From: Blepharisma japonicum | Lineage: Eukaryota; Ciliophora; Heterotrichea; Heterotrichida; Blepharismidae | Assembly: GCA_949751835.1 (NCBI GenBank) | Contig: CATKHK010000028.1 | Span: forward strand, 248,001 to 312,000 | Direction of reading: 5' to 3' | DNA length: 64,000 nucleotides | Part shown: piece by piece, positions 11,255-21,266 of the stretch | Layout: each line of letters begins with the position of its first letter | Position numbering within the stretch: position 1 is the stretch's first letter | Translations under genes and position numbers: made by a program | Notes under the pieces: model-generated | Databases searched by the model: none | What the model saw: the letters and a program-made list of their open reading frames with translations, nothing else | Told to the model about the DNA's origin: nothing

Positions 11255-12748
11255 TTACTCTGGGCTTTTTCTAGCACTCAAAAGTTTGGTTAATGATCTT
11301 GTAGACGAAAGAGCTCCTGCAGTGTTTGGTCTTGTAGACTTATTAGCCAGAGTTGTTGACATTGAAGCGTTTTGGCTTGAACCAAGCCTCCCTGCGATAT
11401 GGAATTTCTGATAGTTTCTGTTTTTTTGCAGCACAACTGAATATGCCTCAGATGCACTTTTCGCAAGCTCTTTCATGTTTTCATAATTAGCTTGATAAAC
11501 CCCTTCTTTTCTGTTCGCAAACTCGCTGTTTTCATCTTCATTTCAAGTCCCGCTTTGGACTTTTTTCTTGACCATGCTTTCTAAGCTCATATTTACATGG
11601 CAAAGTTCTCCTATTTTATTCATATACATTTTCCTTTCATTATCAAAGCCATCTTCTTTGATTTTTCCTTTGATTTCCATCTTATACATTTTCCTGATCC
11701 TTTTATTGGCTTCTTTAAGCTCAGTTTCTTTTTCTTCCAGCTTCTTCTTATAATGTTTTACAAGGGCAAGATTTGTGTCATAAGGCTCTTCCTTGGCGAA
11801 TTCCTGAGGTTTTTTCATTTTTTTCAAGTCTTCTATTTCTTTCAGCTGAATTGTGACCTGCTTTGTGAGCTTTTGGACTTCTAATTGTTTGTTGTCGAGC
11901 TTTACTTTCATCCTATTGCATTCTATTTCAAGCTTTTGTACAGATTTGGAGCGGTTAGAAATAAGCTCTTGTAACTGCTCCATTCTGCCTCCATTATCTA
12001 ATGTTTTATGGAACTGGCGTCTATAGCTTTCAAGCTCCATAGACAGCTGCTTGATTTTTTCTTCATATTGTGCATTTAAAGCTATTATTTTGTGATACTG
12101 CTTTAGCTCTTTGGAACTTTGTGACATTTCATTGGAATGCTTGACTGTCATTTTTGTCATATCAATTTGATATTTCTTTTCGAGCTCTTTTATATTTTGT
12201 TCTAGCTTAGGGACTGAAGCAATTTTATCTTCTTGGCCAAGGATCACTTGTCGGTGGCTTTCAATTTGCCCTTTGAGGTCGTCGATATACATTTCTTTCA
12301 TTTTGAGGAGGTCGATTAAGCTTTGGTTGTCTTTTTTTATTTCTTCTATTAGCTCCTTGCTGGATTTTGCGAGTTCTTCTTTTGATTGTTCAGCTTGCTC
12401 AAGCTTTGTTTCTGCGCTTTCAAGCTTTATTCGTAGCTGTTGTTCTTCTTTTGCTTTATTTCGGAGGTCTTTTTCGAGGTTTTGGACTATATCTTGGTAG
12501 TCTTGGAATTGGGAAAAAACCTGGTCTTTATCTTGCTGCTGGGCTTGAGATTTGAACTGAAGTAAACTGTGAATTTTGTCTCTGATTTTTTCGATTAGCT
12601 GAATAGGATTTAATGAATTTATATTTGCGATTTCATATGTATTTATCTCTAAGCCATCCAAATTGCTTATTTGTTTAAAGAGAAATGAGCACAAATCCCT
12701 TAGCTCTCTTTCAATTCTTTGGTATCTCTTTTCAGTTGTTTCTCCCAT
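11255..12748 (-). CDS. Long coiled-coil protein, unknown function
   Basis: The protein has 497 residues when TGA is read as Trp; one in-frame TGA at 11543-11545 joins the main part to the C-terminal part. Almost the whole protein from about residue 70 to 400 is heptad-like and rich in Glu, Lys, Gln and Leu, as in a long parallel coiled coil. The C-terminal 80 residues are Ser/Thr/Arg-rich and low in structure, with a TRPNTAG segment of the kind common in ciliate cytoskeletal proteins. No enzymatic motif is visible. The gene faces the dynein gene tail to tail with 56 bp between them. A role in the cortex, basal bodies or axoneme is plausible from composition only; I do not recognise the family. 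Confidence 0.85.
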
Positions 12749-13010
12749 TTATATCATATATTATGCCAGCAAATAACTCTTTAAACCAAAAACAATTCTT
12801 ATAACATACTTTTTTAAATTCAAATTAAAAATATTTCTATTAGCAGAAAAAGACTCAAATATCAATTAACCGTAATTTAATATGTCTTATTATTTTCCAA
12901 AATATAAATTATCCCAAAAATAACTTCGCCAAGTTCGTTTAACAATTAATTCATACGAATTAAACTTAATCTCTTATGGTAACTATAACGTTCTCTTCAA
13001 AAACAATAAT
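12749..13010. promoter_or_regulatory. Divergent intergenic spacer
   Basis: This 262-bp, very AT-rich spacer separates the starts of two divergent genes and must carry both promoters. No clear motif other than A/T runs can be seen. Confidence 0.4.
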
Positions 13011-14754
13011 ATGGAAGAAGGCAGTAAAACTCTAGTCTCAGAAGGTAATTTCCACTTAGACGATGTCCCTAAATTGCTTTTAGAGTATATTACCTTGTCT
13101 TTACAGTTTATTGAAAAAGAAGAATTTGAAAATGCTCTTGAAGCTCTCTCACAAAGTGAGGAATTACTTGAAGCAATCACAACACAGTCAGGCTACGTAG
13201 ATCCTGACCTTGTATTAGTTACCATTCACAATATTGCGCTATGCCATCAAAAGTATAAAATAATATAGACTGAATCGATTAGAAGAATGTGCTTCATATA
13301 TCGATGGATGCTTGTTTAACATACGTACAAAACGAAACCTACAAAAAGATAAACAGGAATCAAAAGTGCAAAATTCTGCATCTGAGAAGCTAAAATTTTT
13401 AAAATACGAGTGTAAAGCTCACATACAGCTATGCGCAATCCATTCGCAGTTAAATAAGCATGAGTCAGCATTTTCTCATGCAAAGATTGCAGTAAAAAGA
13501 GCACAGTCCATTATACAGTATTGCTATAAGGTCTGTAATAATCATATACAACGGCAAAAAAAGTCTGGGTCTTCAGCAAAATTCCGTTCAAAAAATTTTG
13601 AGCAGTGCAAATATATGGAAACTCCTCAATACCAGCACTTTAACGAACTGATAGTAAAATCTTTTCCTCTGCTAGAGTACCTTACTGCTAAATTTGAAGG
13701 AAAAAGAATGATAAGAAGGCAAAGCATGAAAGTCCCGAAATTAGATATGAGGAGTGTTTTAGGTGTCCAACATCATAATGACTGGGTTTATGCGTATAAT
13801 ATTGGAGATATGATGGCAATCCAGCTGCTTTCTATTTTAGAGCTTAAAACCACTTTTGGTGTTCAAGCAGAATTCACTAGAGACCTCATGCTTGATAAAA
13901 TTTTCCTTCTAGTTGTCTCCCATTTTTGCATGGCAACTGAACTGCGGTTTTTAGCTTGCTCTGAAAACTCTACAATAAAAGCAAAAGAAGCCCGAATTTG
14001 GCACAAAAAAGCAATGGATTATGCTAAAAGCTATTTGCCAGTAGAGTGTCCTCTTTATGATCATGTGAAATCAAGTTATCACAGGAATTATAAAGAAGAT
14101 CTTTCAAACACAATAAACAAAAAAAAAGAAAAAAACACAAAATCCCAGCGAAAATTGGAGAATTCGTTCAGATCAAAACGAGCCAAAACCCCACATGCTG
14201 ACCAAACCAAGTCACAGTCAAAACTAAGGTCAAGTTCAGCGAAAAATAATTTGGTGTTAAAAGAGGAAAACAGAAACCGTTTAAGCCAGCGCCACAAGAC
14301 CCCACAACTTAAACAAAGTGTGGGGAAAAATCCACCGAAGCCTGAAGAGTTTTCTATAGAGCAGCAAGAAACGAACTTTACAGAACCAAGTCCGAAAAAT
14401 GAAAAACAGTATAAAATAGACGTTAAACCGGAAAATTATATACATAAGCAAAGTGATATGTCGCATCCTGTCCCTTACGATGAACTGGACGCAAAATTGA
14501 AACAAATACAGGAGCATTATAACAAACAAAACAAAAAAACTTGCAGTGAAGAGTCCGAAGAAATAGACAGAGAAGAAATTATAATAACTTCATATGATCT
14601 ATATGGAATTCATTCAGATGAAGAGGAAGAAGGAGATTACGAAAATTTCGAAGAATCAGACAGCACTGGAGGGAGAAATGAGAATGAAGGATTTTATTTG
14701 AAAGAAAATAATATGATAGGGAAAATTATAAGTGGGACCGGCGGAGGCCATTAG
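13011..14754 (+). CDS. TPR-like ciliate protein with basic and acidic tails (one 16-nt intron)
   Basis: The frame from ATG 13011 meets TAA inside a perfect small intron at 13253-13268. Removing those 16 nt joins it in frame to a long second exon ending at TAG 14754, giving about 575 residues. The first 110 residues form paired amphipathic helices (EEFENALEALSQSEELLEA, then LEECASYIDG) that look like TPR repeats. A conserved-looking block (HHNDWVYAYNIGDMMAIQLL) follows in the middle. From about residue 370 the chain is Lys/Arg/Ser-rich with a KTPHADQTKSQ-type stretch, and it ends in an acidic DEEEEGDYENFEESD segment. No catalytic motif is seen. Cytoskeletal scaffolding is a guess. Confidence 0.85.
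13253..13268 (+). other. 16-nt spliceosomal intron
   Basis: The intron runs from GTATA to ATAG and is 16 nt long. It contains an in-frame TAA. Its removal restores one frame reading HQK-LNRLEECASYIDG across the junction. The length fits the 15-16 nt introns known for Blepharisma. Confidence 0.85.
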
Positions 14755-14881
14755 TAGCAAATTGTCAATTTTGAAATTATAAGTTTTAACTTTTAACTTA
14801 TATAATAATATCATTTTAAATCCATATATTTTAGGCAAAAAATATAATTAACAATGAGTTTATACTAAAAATATATTAACT

Positions 14882-17437
14882 CTACCGCATTAGATCTTCT
14901 CCAAGTTCATTCTTAATGGTTTGAGCTTCTTCACGAGTAGGTCGATCAATCCCATTTTCTATTATTTTCAGTCTATACTTTCTTATCCCTGTCATTTTCG
15001 ACACCTGCTTAATCGTCAAATTTCTCTTCATCCTAATTGCTCTTAAATATTGCCCTGTAATTTCTGCAAGTGGATCTACAACTGTAATAGTCTGAATCAC
15101 TGTCTTTTTCCTCTGATCAGGAGAGAAATATTGAGTTCCAGACCTTTTCACCCCTCCAATTTCAAATTCATTGATTTTCGTCATTGTAGAACTTCTCAAT
15201 AAATTCATTGAGTCCCATTTATCATCAGCCAGAAAATTCCTTGGAGTTTCTGCATTAGCAAATAAAGTTACTGGATCGTCCATACCAGTAGTCTGATCAG
15301 GGGCCACTGTTGCTTTTTTCGCTGTATATCTTCTTTTCTTTTGTCGAACCACTGGTTGCAAATTTTTATCAATTTTCATTTTCTTCTTACAGCAGGCTTC
15401 TTGAAGCACAAAAAGGAAGCTTCCTGAACATCTTGTGACTATAATAAATATCCCCACAATTGCAATGTAATAAAACAGTGAAAACTCAAAGTCAAGTTTC
15501 AGCTTATCAAATAAATTAAAAAAATAGGCAAGTGAAGCATTACAAGTAACCCAGATAATTGACCATTTAGCCCGGAACTCTTCATATTCGTCAAGTCTGG
15601 CACGCTCTGAGACTTTTAATGGCTCTGTGTCTTTTTCCCATGAAATATCATGCATATTGCAAATTGCGTAGGTAAGGAAAATATTTACATGGGTTGGGAT
15701 CAAAAATATATAGTGAAAAATACCTTTACATACAGTACTTAAAGAGTTGTGGATAAAAAGGTCAAAAAAGAACAAAAAGACTATGCCAGCACAGGCAAGG
15801 CCAAGTCAATAAATTCCAACAGCAAGGGTAATGAAATCATACAGTATTATACCAATTGTGAAAAAAATGTAGCCTCCAAACGCAGCTGATAAGATTTTAT
15901 AACCGTCTTCTAATCTTCTAGGTTTAACTGAGAGAGCTAAGATCCAAACTATAATTACAAGGCCAACATATATAAGTATTACCCAATTTCCAAACCCTGA
16001 TTGGTCATAGTCATTTGTGTAGCTTGGGAATACTTTTCTCACAGTCAAAGCCATTGCTAAAAAATAAGACCCAACCAAAAACCATGAAAAAAGAACTGTG
16101 ACCATATAATACCCCATCTGCAAAGTAAAGCACAGCTTGCGAAAACAATTATGATTTGTTTTAAAAATTTTAGTTGTATGTCTCAGCATATCAATCAGCG
16201 AAAATCATGACCCATTTATCCATCTTCTTCTCTGCGCCATTAGTGCTGCAAGTGATTTTGGAATTTCTACCCCTGCAGCTGCTTTCCAAACATACCTCAG
16301 CTTATAGCTGCTATTCTTTTTTGTTACTAAAGCATGGCAAAGTACTCTGTCTTCAGCTAAATAAATATTTGCATGAAAAGCGTCCATCATTTCTGGGTGG
16401 CAAATTGATTTAAAATATTCCTTTCATAGAGGATCTCCTTGCAGTGCTTCTCATCTATATGCACAAAATGCGCTTGGTAGCTTCGTTACAAACCCAGAAA
16501 GGCTTTCCAATGTTTTTCCAAAAATATGTTCAAATTTATACTCGACTGCTTGATATCCTCCTACCAAATTCCAGTTATTTTCTTCTACAGGTTTTATTTC
16601 TCCACAACACCCAGCTAAGTCATTATCCACCTTCATCGCCTCATACAGATAAAACAGTGATTTCGCTGCAGGCTTAGTCCCTGCATCCATCAGAAATACA
16701 AAGTTCGGGTTAAACATTTCACAAAACCCTCCAAAAAGCCACAAATGTGAGTTTAACTTTCTCCTTGTTTTCTGTTTTACACAGAAAATCATTTGGAGCC
16801 CTAAATCACAATTATCAAAAAAGGCGTTTTGTATAAAACAATGAGCGAACTCATCTTCTTCATTTTCACTAGGAATTTTGCATTCGTGGACATCAGAAAC
16901 ATTGAAAAAGGCTTTGATTCTTTCTTCATCAAAAAACTGGGCGAAAAAAAATTTTTGCTTTAAATATGTTTCGATGAATGGTTTCATGCCATCTATAATA
17001 ACAACGCAGCAGACCTGATCAGGGGAGATTCCAGCCTTTCTGAACTCTTCTAGATGTCCTGAGATACCAAGAACAGTGTTTTTAAAGCTTCTTGCGTCCT
17101 CGTCTTGCATGGAAACTCCTATGAGGATTTCGACCTTTGGGGGCATGTTTTCGACGTAATCGTATAAAAGTTCAGTAAAAATACTCTGCCGAAAATCGCG
17201 GTCAGGAGGAATTCAGGTTAGACCTTCAACTTTGCTAAGGCCTCGAATTTGTTGGGTTCCGTAATAATGATTTGTCATGTGTTTCATTAATTTCATAGGC
17301 TGGTAAACCATTTCTTCACTGACTCCTAAAGCTTTGTCGCCTCATTCGTCGCCATTCTCTTCAGTGACTAGCCCATAAGGGTCTCTAGGAAGTCGGACAA
17401 CCTTTAATGATTTGATTGTTTTTCGTCTTTGCTGCAT
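14882..17437 (-). CDS. Chitin synthase with C-terminal XRE-like helix-turn-helix
   Basis: This is a family 2 glycosyltransferase that polymerises UDP-GlcNAc to chitin across a membrane; in a ciliate it would serve a cyst wall or lorica. Reading TGA as Trp gives 851 residues from ATG 17437 to TAG 14882. The family hallmarks are in order: DAGTKP near 249, the acceptor-site region LPSAFCAYRW near 320, EDR near 361, QRRRW near 400, and NMHDISW near 599. Several membrane spans lie between about 430 and 680. The cytosolic tail ends with residues about 797-851, which follow the cro/C1 helix-turn-helix pattern (LRAIRMKRNLTIKQVSKMTG followed by IENG). That domain is not a usual part of chitin synthases. 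A start further upstream is unlikely because stops precede 17437. Confidence 0.93.
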
Positions 17438-17747
17438 TACTTAGTTAATATTTATTATAGCTGCTTATAACATCGTTAACTTTCAAATTAAGTTTGTTTA
17501 TTTATTGCAATTTTAAAGGATTTTGTTTTTCTTAGTAATAATAAGGAGGATAAACTTCAAAATTTCGAAAAATAAATTTGGAAAATTTTTGGAGATTTGA
17601 TGGAACGCATAAATTATAGGAAAATAGGGATATGAAAAAATCTTGAGCTGTTTGAAATATAAAATAAACTATTGTCCATTTGAGATGATTAATGTATAGC
17701 AATAATGCCAGGCATAATATCAATTTTGAGCATTTATTTTTCAAATT
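17438..17747. other. Intergenic, with one doubtful small reading frame
   Basis: This 310-bp AT-rich spacer lies between the phosphorylase-like gene, which ends at its right edge, and the chitin synthase start at its left. A minus-strand frame of 70 codons (17744 to 17532) begins with a hydrophobic stretch (LILCLALLLYI), but it shows no other sign of being a gene. Confidence 0.3.
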
Positions 17748-18656
17748 TTAATTATTTATCGCTGCATCTCTTAGCAGTGCTAAAGGTCCTATTTTCTTTA
17801 AAAATTCCAGCTCCTCTTCATTTTTTACAAGCATAAATCCCATATACGCCATCGCATTTAAATCAAACCTATTAAAGCTTCTTTCCTTTTCCCTTGGCAC
17901 TAGGAACATTCATTTCTCTGTAAGAACTAGATTATACGAATGTGACGGATTCAACAAATTCATCAATTTCTTATAAATCCCATACAAGTGCTCAGGTGTT
18001 GGGTTTTTCGGAATTCCATGATAAAAATGCTTGAAATGAAAACAAGAAATTGCAAAAGGCCTCTCGCTCAAGTTTTCCTCTATTACTTTGCCTAATGGAA
18101 AGCTTGACAAGCTTGATCATGGGATAATCTGTATATGCTTGTGTTCTTGAGAATATCCTGAAGCTGAACCAGAATTATAGAACGCAAAAGCCCGAAGTTC
18201 TTTGCATACTTCTCAAGCGACTCTGAAGTCTTTTACTGTTAAAGGCTCTATTTGCTTTTCAAACTGATAGGTAACTATCAACACATGTTTGTCCACAATA
18301 GGAAATTTATTAAAGAGCAGCCTATAGCTTTGTCCGAGATTTCTTATGTGAATACCTTCTTCAAAAGGATAGAGAAAGGGATTTGTCTTTTGCGAATTCC
18401 GAGCTGGTTTTTTATGTTCTTCAAGTTTTACAGAGACTATAAAAGGGATATCTTGATCAATGACTTTTTCGTCCCTTACTTTTAATTTCAGAACTGAAGG
18501 TGGGTTTAATGAATAGATAACTTCTCTTAAATTTTTCCTTGATCTTCTTCTTATTATTTTTCTTAAAGCCAAATAGCTTGCTGCAATAGCACTAATAGAA
18601 GCCAAAGTTGCTAAAACATGATACTTTCACTTATGAAAATTAGCTAATAAGTCCAT
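17748..18656 (-). CDS. Ap4A phosphorylase / ATP adenylyltransferase-like HIT protein with membrane anchor
   Basis: The protein has 302 residues with several in-frame TGA read as Trp. The HIT-type active-site segment GYSQEHKHIQIIP lies near residue 168-180; its H-x-H-x-Q pattern is that of APA1/APA2-type Ap4A phosphorylases, which cleave diadenosine tetraphosphate to ADP and ATP. The C-terminal part (YNLVLTEKWMFLVPRE, then LVKNEEELEFLKKIGPL) matches the adenylyltransferase C-terminal domain well, with TGA on the family Trp. Unlike the soluble yeast enzymes, residues 10-30 form a hydrophobic segment followed by RKIIRRRSRKN, which suggests an N-terminal membrane anchor. The ATG at 18656 is needed to include this segment. 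The substrate is inferred from the family. Confidence 0.8.
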
Positions 18657-18685
18657 TTTATTTAGAATGGATACTATCCATTTAC

Positions 18686-19789
18686 TTAATCCCATAGAGA
18701 GTGAATATGAAGCTTGAAATCATCAATAAGCTCAGGGTGCCAGTATTTCTTGTCTAAGCAGAGCTTGAAGTTTTCCATCGTGCTCATATCGGTGAGGGTG
18801 ACCCAAGTTCTATCGTTTACGTTATCAAGTCCAGTTCCTGGGGTTGGTGGGAGAACTTGCAGATGGGTGACTTCATGAGCTACTTCTACTTCTCTTGACC
18901 AAAAGGCTCCTTCTCTTTTGGTAATAAATAAAATATCTTTAGATGCATTGAACTGCATCTTTGTCACTATATCATCAGTAGCTGCATGAAACAGATAAGT
19001 GTATCCAAGTGCCATAAGAGGAACAAGAGGGACCACAAATGCAGTCACAGCAATTGACCCAGTAGCTTGCCAAGGCGAATCGAAAAGTACAGTCTGATGC
19101 AAGAAGTTTTGATTCAAATTCAGATGATCGCTCCTAATATCCATAAACTCATTTCCTACTGGATAAATAAATCTACCACTCCAAATGCCTTGCCACATAT
19201 TAAAGCCTATATAAAAGAAGCTACTCCAGCCAATTTGTCTGGCAAGGACTGCGCCTTGTCCAGCGTCATTATTTTCATATAAAATATCCCCTTTTTCGAA
19301 ATCCACATCTACGTCTGGCTCTCTTGTAGGTTCTTGGGCGAAATGTGACTTAAAATTAGGGTTGTTTAGGTCAGTCTCGACTTGTAGCCATTTCAAAATT
19401 TGGTCGTTGCCTGTCTCGATATGTTTTCTGTAGTTTCCAAGTCTTTCAGCTAAATGTGGGTATTTATCTTCAGAAGGAACTGTTTGTCCATACCAGGGAT
19501 AGGCTGGAAAACGGCCAGCTCTGCCATACTTGTTAGGGAGGTTTCTGATTCTGATTTCTTCTGGTTTGCCAGCTTCTCTTAAAGCTTCTATTTTAGCGAC
19601 ATTTGAATCAAGCTCGGCTAATCTTTCATCGAGAGTTTTCTGCCTTTCTTCTTGAGGTGCTTTTAACTCAGATGGAGCTACCTTTTGGAGTACTTGCGCA
19701 ATTTTTTTTTCTAATTCATCAGTAGCAGCACCTTGGCTGGTCGCTGCTGAGCTTGTGAAAGCTCTCCATAGTGTTCTACGGGCCAACAT
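18686..19789 (-). CDS. Mitochondrial protein of unknown function, ciliate type
   Basis: The protein has 367 residues and uses only TGG for Trp. The N-terminus MLARRTLWRAFTSSAATSQG is Arg/Ser/Ala-rich and lacks acids, as in a mitochondrial presequence. A charged helical region (residues 25-75) follows, then a conserved-looking Trp/Tyr/Pro-rich region (RAGRFPAYPWYGQ), and a hydrophobic segment near 240-270 (IAVTAFVVPLVPLMALGYTY) that could span the inner membrane. The clean TGG-only codon use, like that of uL3 and fumarase here, hints at high expression. It could be a lineage-specific subunit of a respiratory complex or of ATP synthase, but no family signature proves it. Confidence 0.85.
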   Translation of the reverse strand: MLARRTLWRAFTSSAATSQGAATDELEKKIAQVLQKVAPSELKAPQEERQKTLDERLAELDSNVAKIEALREAGKPEEIRIRNLPNKYGRAGRFPAYPWYGQTVPSEDKYPHLAERLGNYRKHIETGNDQILKWLQVETDLNNPNFKSHFAQEPTREPDVDVDFEKGDILYENNDAGQGAVLARQIGWSSFFYIGFNMWQGIWSGRFIYPVGNEFMDIRSDHLNLNQNFLHQTVLFDSPWQATGSIAVTAFVVPLVPLMALGYTYLFHAATDDIVTKMQFNASKDILFITKREGAFWSREVEVAHEVTHLQVLPPTPGTGLDNVNDRTWVTLTDMSTMENFKLCLDKKYWHPELIDDFKLHIHSLWD

Positions 19790-19946
19790 TATTTATTTAA
19801 TTGGATATCAAAATGGGAAGCGGAGTCAGCTTATCCATCGAAAAAAGCTTAGTTTTTCTCCCTTTCCTGCACATCTATTTATTTACGCTAAAATAATAAT
19901 TCTCTGTTAACTCACTTACGGTTTATTTCCATAATTCAAAACAACA

Positions 19947-20705
19947 ATGAAATATTTTGGTAATATGGAAAACAGAGTTTCACATCGAGTGGAGAATATC
20001 GTAAATTTAGATGAAAGACCTGTACAAGATATGCTTGATGAAGAAAACAAGTTTTATTATGACCTCGAGCCGATGGACATAAGTGAGCCTTATACCAGCA
20101 GTATAACTGATTCAACAGACCATTATTCCTCAAATATCGAATATCACAGTCTAGAAAGCCATGACCTGCTTGAAGACATTTTCGTCGCAGACCAAAAAGA
20201 AAAAAGGAAAAGAGGACGAAGGCCAATTAGGCCTCAAGACCCGATTCGAAAGAAAACAGAAGAAAAAGACAAGTATTGGCTTAGAGCTTTTAGAAGCTAT
20301 ACTTTCCAGAATTATAATGAAATTGTGAAGGGGCTGGGGAAAGATGATGTAGAGTTCTGACAGTTTTATATGAGTCCTGATGGAAAACCTGGGAAAGGGC
20401 ACAAATTTTTGTCATATGGAAAAATTTATAAAACATTTTTATTTTCACATAACACATTTAGGAGTGCTTTTAGAGTCTGGTTTGAGCAAGTAGGAGACGA
20501 GCTGCTAAAAAAGAAATATGAGCCGGGAAGTGATAAGTGGTTCGTATTTTATGATTATGCAAGCAAGGATTTGTGCTATTATGATATGCCGCAGCCAACT
20601 CCTGAATCTCCGCCCTCTCCACTTGTATGTATGACACTGGATGATGTGGTGCCGCCAGAAGAGTTTTTACTTGAGTTTAGTGACCATACTGAGCCTGCAT
20701 TATAA
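19947..20705 (+). CDS. Ciliate protein with AT-hook-like motif, unknown
   Basis: The protein has 252 residues, joined through one TGA (Trp) at 20358-20360. The first 70 residues are acidic and disordered-looking. A basic patch KRKRGRRPIRPQDP near residue 90 resembles an AT-hook, which suggests a nuclear, DNA-associated protein. The second half is a compact aromatic-rich domain (DKYWLRAFRSYTFQNYNEI, KFLSYGKIYKTFLFSHNTF, DKWFVFYDYA). The tail is proline-rich. The family is not recognised. A second ATG seven codons in (MENRV) is an alternative start. Confidence 0.8.
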
Positions 20706-21266
20706 TGATTCTTATAAAGATATGATGTTAAAACTAGGAAGTGAATAATCAATTCATTTATTTTATAATTAAAGGCATCTTGCAAATATAAAAATAAATC
20801 AAAAACCATAATAAATAAGACTTAATTTTTCACTATTTATAGTTTTTTCTATCTAAAAATTAGCCTTTAGTCGAATATTATTTCTTTGCTATGCTTTAAA
20901 ATAAAAATGTTCATTTTTCTGACCAGATATACATAATGCCAATCTAAATTTCTTTCAAATTAAATTTGTAATTTAATGGCAGTTATTTTTTTTGAAAATC
21001 AAAAAACTCCTAAAAAACATCAATTTTTCGCTCTTCCCACAAAAATGCTCCGAAAATTATTTTATTATTTAAAACACAATTTCTCCGGCTCATTCCCATC
21101 TAAATAATTCACCAAATTCATTATTTATCACAATTTCTCTCAATCTATAAAGATCTTTAATCCTCATTTTAAATATAACCATAAGGAATTTCGCGGGTTA
21201 TATTTTATCATCTCCATTTTCAACGCATAAGTCAAAACAAAATTTAAATAATTTATAATAATTACA
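20706..21266 (+). other. Intergenic spacer
   Basis: These 561 bp of AT-rich DNA lie between two plus-strand genes. I see no open frame of note, no repeat and no RNA gene. Confidence 0.5.

Noticed and set aside
11208-11411. Plus-strand frame just after the dynein gene
   Set aside because: It overlaps the coding strand of the opposite coiled-coil gene, which reads through TGA and is better supported.
17532-17744. 70-codon minus-strand frame with hydrophobic start
   Set aside because: Composition follows the AT-rich spacer and no family or signal beyond the hydrophobic run supports it.
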